Assembly: GCA_964466465.1 (NCBI GenBank)
Contig: CAYXNJ010000005.1
Location: forward strand, 1 to 64,000
Source of the DNA: Sulfurospirillum sp964466465
GTDB taxonomy: Bacteria; Campylobacterota; Campylobacteria; Campylobacterales; Sulfurospirillaceae
Length of the DNA: 64,000 nt
Direction of reading: 5' to 3'
The position numbers and the translations under genes were made by a program. Position 1 is the first letter of the stretch; each line of letters starts with the position of its first letter. Positions 26,469-32,948 of this stretch are shown in pieces. Under the pieces are notes generated by a model that made no database searches, had not been told where the DNA came from, and worked only from the letters and a program-made list of their open reading frames with translations.

Positions 26469-26522
26469 GCTTTACTTAAAATTGCATAAGCTTCGATTAA
26501 GCACTGCTCCCTATGTCAGCAC

Positions 26523-28097
26523 TTAGCGAAGTTCCATGACCATTCTCTTTAAAACTTCTTTATCAATTTTTGCTTCACTTGGGCTAGTTTGAGGAAGCTT
26601 CTCTTTATAGACAATAATGGAAGGTATCATATGATTTGGTAAATGTTTTTTCAGCTCAAAAACAATCTCATTTTTTGGGATTTCTCTGATTGCACTATAC
26701 ACCATAACGATTTCTTCTTCTGTTTTCTCGTTTTCAATTGAAAAGACAGCACATTGATCAATTTGTGGAAGTTTATCGTGAACAACACTCTCTATCTCGT
26801 ATGGACTGATTCTAAAACCACTTACTTTGATCATATCATCTCTACGGCCAACAAAGTAGAGATAGCCCTCTTCATCTCTGTAAACAAAGTCTCCACTTGC
26901 TACAACGATTTCATCGGTCAAATCGCCTTCTAAATTCACTACTTTATCTAAAATAGCGATACTTTTATAACGTTTTTGTGTGTCTTCTTTTGATTTCCAA
27001 TACCCTTTATAAATATACCCACCACGATGAATTAATTCACCGATTTCACGAGGTTTACATTCTTGTCCTTGTTCATTAATCACATGAATTTCAACACCAG
27101 GAATTGGCTTACCAATCGAATTTGGGCGAATTTTAAGTTGAGCAGGATCAAGATAGGTAGAGCGAAACGCTTCGGTCAGTCCGTGCATCGAGTAAAACTT
27201 GGCATTTGGGTAACGCTCTTCAATGTCCGCAATCATTTTAGGCGTAATTTTTCCACCTGAAGACGTTACGATGCGTACATTGGCTAAAAGTTTCGCATTG
27301 GGTATGCGTTTTGGATCGCTTTCAAACATCTGTGTAATGTGTGGAGGCATCAATGGAAGAACAGTGACACCATCATTGATAAGATGGTTGAAAAAATCTG
27401 CTGGAAGCACTAAAGAGTGAAGTGCTAAGGTTGCATGATTGTAGATAGAGCAAAAGAGTTGATTAAGCCCATAATCCAAAATGAAAGGGAGTGTTCCAGA
27501 AATCACATCACTCTCTTTGAGTTCGAGGTAGTTTGAAGCAACTCTAGCACTGTCGATAAGATTGCGGTGTGTGATGACAATACCTCTTGGGAAACCTGTC
27601 AATCCAAAACTATAGGTAATCGCAGCATTTTTATAATCACCAATGTTACATGAAAAGGTATCACTGCAACACTTGTAAATCTCTTCAAATGAGACGATGT
27701 CACGCTCGCTCGCTTCATACGTAATAATTTTGCCGCTAAATTTAATTTCATCAATGCTTTTGATTTTTGATTTGTCAGTAATAATACATGCAATTCCACA
27801 ATCGTTAATAATGTGTTCCACCTGCTCAGGTTTAAGAAGGCGTGAAATAGGTACAAAAATATGCTCCGTTGAAAGAAGTGCCAAAATAGCGATAATCTGC
27901 TCACTACTTTTATGTGAATAAATACCGATACGTGAACCACTTGGAAGTGATAATTCACTTAGATAACGAGCAATTTGATTGACTTTGCGAAACAATTCAC
28001 TATAGGTTAATTTTTTGGCTCCATCGATAATAGCAACTTTATCAGGACACGTTACTGCCGCTTTTTCAATGAGTGCACGAATACAATTAATTGACAT
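26523..28097 (-). CDS. AMP-forming ligase linked to glutamate mutase
   Basis: ANL-superfamily adenylating enzyme, 524 residues. Core motifs: an A3 loop near residues 161-172 (TYSFGLTGFPRG, unlike the usual YTSGTTGxPKG), LPFILDYGLNQ near 204-213, MHGLTEAFRSTY at about 304, SGDFVYRDEEGYLYFVGR at about 401 and the C-terminal lysine in SEAKIDKEV (K510). The DYGLNQ and GLTEAFRSTYLDP pattern resembles PEP-CTERM/exosortase-associated acyl ligases and the beta-amino-acid-activating enzymes of macrolactam pathways (VinN type). It begins 1 base after the MutL gene, so it is the last gene of the glutamate mutase operon. Inference: it adenylates 3-methylaspartate or a derivative. No carrier protein is adjacent, so the acceptor is unknown. 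Confidence 0.82.
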   Translation of the reverse strand: MSINCIRALIEKAAVTCPDKVAIIDGAKKLTYSELFRKVNQIARYLSELSLPSGSRIGIYSHKSSEQIIAILALLSTEHIFVPISRLLKPEQVEHIINDCGIACIITDKSKIKSIDEIKFSGKIITYEASERDIVSFEEIYKCCSDTFSCNIGDYKNAAITYSFGLTGFPRGIVITHRNLIDSARVASNYLELKESDVISGTLPFILDYGLNQLFCSIYNHATLALHSLVLPADFFNHLINDGVTVLPLMPPHITQMFESDPKRIPNAKLLANVRIVTSSGGKITPKMIADIEERYPNAKFYSMHGLTEAFRSTYLDPAQLKIRPNSIGKPIPGVEIHVINEQGQECKPREIGELIHRGGYIYKGYWKSKEDTQKRYKSIAILDKVVNLEGDLTDEIVVASGDFVYRDEEGYLYFVGRRDDMIKVSGFRISPYEIESVVHDKLPQIDQCAVFSIENEKTEEEIVMVYSAIREIPKNEIVFELKKHLPNHMIPSIIVYKEKLPQTSPSEAKIDKEVLKRMVMELR

Positions 28098-28098
28098 C

Positions 28099-29292
28099 TT
28101 AACTCCTCGTATCAGTATTGTTTTCCATTCCTAATGTCCAGATTGCATAGTCGTAATCCATAACAATGTTTGGAATGGCATGTAAATTCATCACTTTTTT
28201 ATAGAAGAATTGCATAATCATCTCAACTTCTTCATAAGAGAGTACCTTGGTAATTCCACCTGTTAACACAATCGTTTTTAAAAGCTCTAGGTGCAATGTA
28301 ACATATAAAGGATGAAGTCTTGAAACTTTATAAAGTACCAAAAAGATAGAAAGCTGCATCAAAATACGTAATGCTTTCTCATTCTCTTCTTCTAAAATAT
28401 TTTCTGTTACATTTAGATATGCTAAAAGTTCATACACAAATTCATTATTCTTAGCCGCAAAGATAAGTGTTTCTCGTGATTTGTAAACTCCCAGTTTTTT
28501 AAAGACCAATCTGTCATAACCACTTTCACTGACAATGTTATCGCGCACCAAATCACGACTGTAGTGAATGTCCGTTGTAGCCCCTCCAATGTCAACGACA
28601 ATAAAAGGGTTAACCACTTCAAAATTTGCGTCAATAAGAGGAAGTGAACGGTTAACAATGTAAGGGGTTGAGTAGATCTGATTGGATGTAATGGCATAGA
28701 GGTGTTTAATGTCCTCTTTTCCAACAATGTCTGCTTGATAAAGGTTGGTCAAATACTCTTTAAGCTCACCACCATTGACATGCAATTTATCGGTAATGAT
28801 ATTTCCAAGCACTTTTAAATCAGGGATTTGAGCACCTAAAAAGGACGCATCTTGTTTGGTTCCCACATAAACGATATTGCTGTACTGTACATTTTTGAGA
28901 TAATCAAACAATTTCTCATCAAATACATTGCCAATGCCATCAATGCCACCGACGATAATCACAACATCCACAAGCTCACTAGGAGCTCTACACTCTTCAA
29001 TTTTGCTGTACAAAATCGTATCGATAATGTTAATGCCTGAATTAAAGGCTATATTCTTTGCAAATTTCAGACTAAATGAGTTCGTAAGCCCAATAATAAG
29101 CGTACTTAAGCCGCCATTTGCAGAAGAGCAGATGAAAATATCCTCTTTTTTATAGTTTGCAAAAATATTACCGCATTTGGTTACTAAATCATCGTAAATA
29201 TCTTTTTTAAAATCCCTAAAATATTGGCTAATACCACTTTCTTGGCATACCTTAAAGTAGGTGCTCCCTACATCAATGAGAAGTTTACTCAT
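28099..29292 (-). CDS. glmL: MutL/GlmL-type glutamate mutase reactivator
   Basis: ASKHA-fold ATPase of 397 residues, shorter than the ~460-residue clostridial MutL. Visible nucleotide-binding elements are the phosphate-1 loop IDVGSTYFKV (residue 6), phosphate-2 in VVDIGGATTDIHYS, and the adenosine motif VLTGGITKVL. MutL proteins are encoded with the mutase subunits and are thought to replace inactivated cobalamin. It overlaps mutE by 4 bases and is followed after 1 base by the AMP ligase. Its presence indicates a working B12-dependent mutase. Confidence 0.87.
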   Translation of the reverse strand: MSKLLIDVGSTYFKVCQESGISQYFRDFKKDIYDDLVTKCGNIFANYKKEDIFICSSANGGLSTLIIGLTNSFSLKFAKNIAFNSGINIIDTILYSKIEECRAPSELVDVVIIVGGIDGIGNVFDEKLFDYLKNVQYSNIVYVGTKQDASFLGAQIPDLKVLGNIITDKLHVNGGELKEYLTNLYQADIVGKEDIKHLYAITSNQIYSTPYIVNRSLPLIDANFEVVNPFIVVDIGGATTDIHYSRDLVRDNIVSESGYDRLVFKKLGVYKSRETLIFAAKNNEFVYELLAYLNVTENILEEENEKALRILMQLSIFLVLYKVSRLHPLYVTLHLELLKTIVLTGGITKVLSYEEVEMIMQFFYKKVMNLHAIPNIVMDYDYAIWTLGMENNTDTRS

Positions 29293-30653
29293 AGCATTGC
29301 CCCTATGTCATGGATAATTTTATTGATGACTTCTGTTTTGCTCTCAGGTAAATTGACCTTTGATTTTTCATAGGCAAAACAGCGATCTGGTAGTGGGAGT
29401 TTTCCTTTTTCAATAATGCGAATATTGCCTGAGTCATCGCGAATCGTGATAACCTCGTTGTTGTTAATGATGTGCGGTGAAAAAGGTACATCAATCAAAC
29501 CATTTTTAATGGTGTTGAACACTTTACGCCATAAGGTATCTGCAGGATCGTTAAAAACAGCATCCATAATGGAGCGTACTTCTAGTTCCAAGTTTTCCTC
29601 TTCCTCTGCATCATGTACAACTGGCAAACCTTTTAGAGTATGTAGTGTGTACTTAGTATTTGCCACAGATTGGGCATTACATTGCATGGTGGGAATTCCA
29701 AACGCCTCATCACGAGTTTTGATAATAATTTTATCGGCTCTTACCATCGCAGCTATGACGGTGTTAGTATTGATTAGCTGGTCTGAGAGATTTTTATCTC
29801 TTGGGAAGGCACCCATCCATTGATGATAGACAAGATTGATGATGGCATCGCTTCCACCAAACATATCAGCATATTCACGTGCTAATTTTTTCAGTACATT
29901 GGATGTAACAATGTCTTGCATCATAGAACCATTTTGAGAAAAGCTTACAGAGAAGGATTTCACACCCTCTTCAATAGACAGAAGCATTTCAATGAGCTGA
30001 ATAACAATAACAATACATGGAGGAACAAGCGTTGCGGTCAAAGGACCAAACGACTCTCTATTGATTGGCTCATTAAGCTTTGAGTAAAGCGCACAGACTT
30101 TATCCACATACTTCCAGTATAAAAAGGCTTTATCGAGTGGAAAGTTTTTAGAGTATGGCAACATATACGTGATTGGTCCACCCTCTATTTCAAAAATACC
30201 AGAAGCTAGAGCCGTCTCAACCAAAAGCCTTGCATCGGGCGTTCCATGACGAAGACTCACAGGTTTGTTAAAATGTGTCATCATCTTACGCGTTGTACGG
30301 TAGCCGTGATTAACAAGTGGATAACCATTGAGCATGTCCATCTCATTCTCTTCAGAGAGCGTGAGCATCTTTTTTGCCATAGCATAGTCATTAAGACGGG
30401 TGTTACTATCGATTGTAAGAGGTAAGACATCGATGTCCGCTTTCATAAATTCTTCGTAAAGCTCGAACATTTTTTTGTAGGTTGGGAAGCCACCGCGAGG
30501 TTGAACTAACAGACGATCGCGCTTTTTAAAATGATGAGAAATGAACATCTCTTTTGGAGCATTGCGTATAAAATTCTCAATCTCATCAAAATCAAAATTA
30601 TCCGCATATTCATTGCGAGTGATAACATCACGCTCTTTTTGGAGTAAACTCAT
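29289..30653 (-). CDS. glmE: Glutamate mutase epsilon subunit
   Basis: Catalytic TIM-barrel subunit of coenzyme-B12-dependent glutamate mutase (L-glutamate to (2S,3S)-3-methylaspartate). 454 residues versus ~483 in clostridia. By recall of the clostridial enzyme, the arginine claw and active-site residues are all kept in register: R53 in VQPRGG, R86 in TIDSNTRLN, R135 in SLRHGTPDARLL, E157/G158/G159 in EIEGGPITY, Y163 and Y167. The conserved FGPLTATLVPP and YHQWMGAFP also occur. This argues that the substrate is still glutamate. It overlaps mutS and mutL by 4 bases each. Confidence 0.93.
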   Translation of the reverse strand: MSLLQKERDVITRNEYADNFDFDEIENFIRNAPKEMFISHHFKKRDRLLVQPRGGFPTYKKMFELYEEFMKADIDVLPLTIDSNTRLNDYAMAKKMLTLSEENEMDMLNGYPLVNHGYRTTRKMMTHFNKPVSLRHGTPDARLLVETALASGIFEIEGGPITYMLPYSKNFPLDKAFLYWKYVDKVCALYSKLNEPINRESFGPLTATLVPPCIVIVIQLIEMLLSIEEGVKSFSVSFSQNGSMMQDIVTSNVLKKLAREYADMFGGSDAIINLVYHQWMGAFPRDKNLSDQLINTNTVIAAMVRADKIIIKTRDEAFGIPTMQCNAQSVANTKYTLHTLKGLPVVHDAEEEENLELEVRSIMDAVFNDPADTLWRKVFNTIKNGLIDVPFSPHIINNNEVITIRDDSGNIRIIEKGKLPLPDRCFAYEKSKVNLPESKTEVINKIIHDIGAML

Positions 30654-31054
30654 GCCTTCTCCCTTACAAAACGCTCTATTTCATCAAGCCCTGTATTAAG
30701 ATCGATTTGGTGAAAGACAAGGTCAAACCCATAGGATTTGTATTTGGGAACAATGTCACTTTGAGCCGCTTCACCGACTGCCAAATTGCCACCAATGACG
30801 AAAATGACATCTTTCAGTTCGTACTCAGAGCGTAAAAATTGTAAATCCCTACACCAGCCTTCGGCTTCGCCATTAAGCGAAGAGATGAGCAAAATGTCTG
30901 CATCCGTTTCAACAACGGCGTCAATAAACTCCTCCAATGAAGTATTAACGCCTAGGTTAAATACTTCAAAACCTCTAGCTTGTAATGATATATCAATAAG
31001 TCTGTTAGCGACTACATGAATGTCATTACCCACGACACCTGTGACTACTTTCAT
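30650..31054 (-). CDS. glmS: Glutamate mutase sigma subunit (B12-binding)
   Basis: Cobalamin-binding Rossmann subunit of 134 residues. The cobalt-ligand motif DxHxxG appears as DIHVVA (D11, H13, A16), so the ligand His and Asp are kept but the Gly is Ala. The second motif SSLNGEAE (58-65) differs from the usual SSLYGxGE, while GGNLAVGE (87-94) is standard. I prefer ATG 31054 over TTG 31060. It is the first gene of the four-gene operon and lies divergent to the tetrahaem cytochrome. Confidence 0.9.
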   Translation of the reverse strand: MKVVTGVVGNDIHVVANRLIDISLQARGFEVFNLGVNTSLEEFIDAVVETDADILLISSLNGEAEGWCRDLQFLRSEYELKDVIFVIGGNLAVGEAAQSDIVPKYKSYGFDLVFHQIDLNTGLDEIERFVREKA

Positions 31055-31107
31055 GAGCAAACCTAAATTTTGTATAATGAGTCATTCTATCTTAACGTTA
31101 TTAAAGG

Positions 31108-31113
31108 TATAAT
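31108..31113 (+). promoter_or_regulatory. -10 element before the tetrahaem cytochrome
   Basis: TATAAT in TTAAAGGTATAATTAAC lies 27 bases before the cytochrome ATG. On the minus strand the same region offers TAGAAT in TTAAGATAGAATGAC for the glutamate mutase operon, so the two units are divergently transcribed. Confidence 0.5.
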
Positions 31114-31139
31114 TAACACAAATTTTCTAAAGTGGATTC

Positions 31140-31499
31140 ATGTCAAAAAAAGCCTTTTTGTTCCTTATATTTCTCATTTTAAGTTTTCAGAGTATGTTAA
31201 TTGCGTGTGGAGGAAGCTGTTTGGAGTGTCATTCAAAGCTTCAACCTTACATCAATGACCAAAACCATGTGATTTTAAATGAGTGTATCACCTGTCATAA
31301 TAAACCTTCAGAGCAAGGACAATGCGGTAAAGACTGTTTCGATTGCCACTCGCGTGACAAAGTCTATGCCCAAAAAGATGTAATGGCACACCAAGAGCTT
31401 AAGATTTGTGGAACATGCCATAAAGAAAAAGTCGATTTTACGATTCCAAAACGTTCAGCCATTTCTAATCAACAAAATTTAATACAACTCTTCAAATAA
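31140..31499 (+). CDS. Small tetrahaem c-type cytochrome
   Basis: Exported electron carrier of 119 residues with a signal peptide (residues 4-22) and four CxxCH haem sites: CLECH, CITCH, CFDCH and CGTCH. Several additional His residues could be distal ligands. It resembles the small class III/NapC-associated multihaem cytochromes common in Sulfurospirillum, but no partner reductase is adjacent. It is followed after 13 bases by the RraA-like gene. The redox partner cannot be inferred. Confidence 0.85.
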   Translation: MSKKAFLFLIFLILSFQSMLIACGGSCLECHSKLQPYINDQNHVILNECITCHNKPSEQGQCGKDCFDCHSRDKVYAQKDVMAHQELKICGTCHKEKVDFTIPKRSAISNQQNLIQLFK

Positions 31500-31512
31500 A
31501 TCAGGAGCTCTT

Positions 31513-31992
31513 ATGAAATTTTATACCGCAGATCTTTGTGACAAATACCCAGAACATGTTCAGGTCTTAGACCCGATTATGAAATCGTACGGTGGATCAA
31601 AACGTGTTATGGGACAAATCGTTACCATCAAACTGCCAGGTCACAATAAAACATTAGTCGAACTACTTAAAAGTGAAGGTGCAGGACAAATCGCTGTGGT
31701 TGACGTCGATGCCAAATATACCGCTGTCGTAGGTGACAATCTTATGAAATTTGCATATGAGAACAACTGGGCAGGGATTGTCATAAACGGTTATGTCCGT
31801 GACACGAAAAATACAAAAGAGATTGATGTAGGACTTTTTGCGTTAGGAACATGTCCGAAAAAAACAATGGAAGTTCAAGAAGGCTCATTGCATGACACCG
31901 TTTGTTTTGGTGGTATAACGTTTAACGAAGGTGATTATCTTTATGCCGATCGTGATGGCATTATCGTAAGTGCTATGCCTTTGGAGATGTAA
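31513..31992 (+). CDS. rraA: RraA-family protein
   Basis: 159-residue protein of the RraA/HMG-aldolase family. In E. coli RraA inhibits RNase E, and other members are class II 4-hydroxy-4-methyl-2-oxoglutarate or oxaloacetate-decarboxylating aldolases. Visible features: a TADLCDKYP start, GAGQIAVVDVD, GIVINGYVRDT, GLFALGTCPKK, and DYLYADRDGIIV near the end. A YVRDT motif is present in the aldolase members too, so enzyme versus RNase regulator is undecided. It is cotranscribed with the cytochrome, and its end overlaps the convergent Cys-rich gene by 20 bases. Confidence 0.87.
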   Translation: MKFYTADLCDKYPEHVQVLDPIMKSYGGSKRVMGQIVTIKLPGHNKTLVELLKSEGAGQIAVVDVDAKYTAVVGDNLMKFAYENNWAGIVINGYVRDTKNTKEIDVGLFALGTCPKKTMEVQEGSLHDTVCFGGITFNEGDYLYADRDGIIVSAMPLEM

Positions 31993-32413
31993 CAAAACAC
32001 TTTTGCATAATTTTTTTCCAGTCCACATCAAAGTGTTTACTTATAAAGGCTTTGGTGTGTGGCACACTACACGCCGAACAGTCCAAATGGGAAACCTTCT
32101 CATACACAAAATAGCTGCTTTTTTTTGAATGTATAGAGCATTCACTTTTATAATTTATACCCTCTTCTACGCTCAATCCTTCATCGTTAAAGCGAAAATG
32201 AGGACATGCACACAAATAGCAATTTAACGCTTGTAGATTGTGGCATTTTTGTTTTTTTGCATACAGTAAGCAAAAATCAGGCTCTTTTTCAACCATATTC
32301 TCAAACAAAAAATAGTCAATAATCATCTCTTGTGTATAATTTTTAGTACTCAATTTTTGAACAATAACACGATGTTTGTTAGCATGTGTTTCAAACCACT
32401 CCAAATAGCTCAT
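31973..32413 (-). CDS. Cys-rich conserved hypothetical protein
   Basis: 146-residue cytoplasmic protein with about ten cysteines. They lie around FCLLYAKKQKCHNLQ, the cluster CYLCACPHF, SECSIHS and HLDCSACSVPHT. The spacing suggests metal or iron-sulfur binding, but I do not recognise a family. The start at ATG 32413 has AGGAAA upstream, and an in-frame ATG at 32443 lacks one. Its 3' end overlaps rraA convergently by 20 bases. Function unknown. Confidence 0.75.
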   Translation of the reverse strand: MSYLEWFETHANKHRVIVQKLSTKNYTQEMIIDYFLFENMVEKEPDFCLLYAKKQKCHNLQALNCYLCACPHFRFNDEGLSVEEGINYKSECSIHSKKSSYFVYEKVSHLDCSACSVPHTKAFISKHFDVDWKKIMQKCFVTSPKA

Positions 32414-32486
32414 AAAATTGTATTTCCTTTCAAAAATTGGCACCTATCTTAAATATTTTATTGTAAAATTCCGACAAAGGAATGAT

Positions 32487-32909
32487 ATGAAAAAGTTTTT
32501 AACCATTTTAGCACTTATCTCTAAACTCATTGCTGATGATTCAAGCGATTTAGATGAAATTAAAGAAGAAGACATCCCAAAAATTCTCTCGATCATCAAA
32601 GATGGTACAAAAGAGCATTTACCAATGATGTTGGATGATTATACAACGCTTGTAGATATTGTCAGTGTGCAAAATGCTATCGAGTACCGTAACCGTATCA
32701 ATTCCGCTAATGAACATGTCAAAACTATTCTCAAAGCCGATAAAGGCACCCTCATTAAAACAACCTTTGAAAACAACAAAAGCTACCTTTGTAACGACTA
32801 TGAAACACGCTCACTTCTTAGAAAAGGAGCTGTGTTTATCTATGTTTTCTATGATCTTAACAACGTAGAGCTTTTCAAATTTTCTATTCAAAATAAAGAT
32901 TGTCAATAA
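32487..32909 (+). CDS. Small exported hypothetical protein
   Basis: 140 residues beginning MKKFLTILALISKLIADDS, a weak signal peptide, with AAAGGA 5 bases before the ATG. The mature part is acidic, with one internal Cys (YLCNDYETRSLL) and one at the C-terminus (NKDCQ) that could form a disulfide. The YxTRSLL and VFIYVFYDLN strands suggest a small periplasmic domain. No family recognised. It ends at a strong bidirectional terminator opposite clpB. Confidence 0.75.
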   Translation: MKKFLTILALISKLIADDSSDLDEIKEEDIPKILSIIKDGTKEHLPMMLDDYTTLVDIVSVQNAIEYRNRINSANEHVKTILKADKGTLIKTTFENNKSYLCNDYETRSLLRKGAVFIYVFYDLNNVELFKFSIQNKDCQ

Positions 32910-32937
32910 TTTCTGGCATGTGATTACATGCCAGAAA
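32910..32937. terminator. Bidirectional hairpin terminator after clpB
   Basis: Perfect 12-bp stem TTTCTGGCATGT / ACATGCCAGAAA with a GATT loop, placed between the convergent small exported gene and clpB. Confidence 0.8.
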
Positions 32938-32948
32938 TAGTAAACTTT

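Noticed and set aside
26286..26522. Replication origin near rpmH
   Set aside because: The rpmH-rnpA block often sits near oriC, but there is no dnaA and no cluster of DnaA boxes here.
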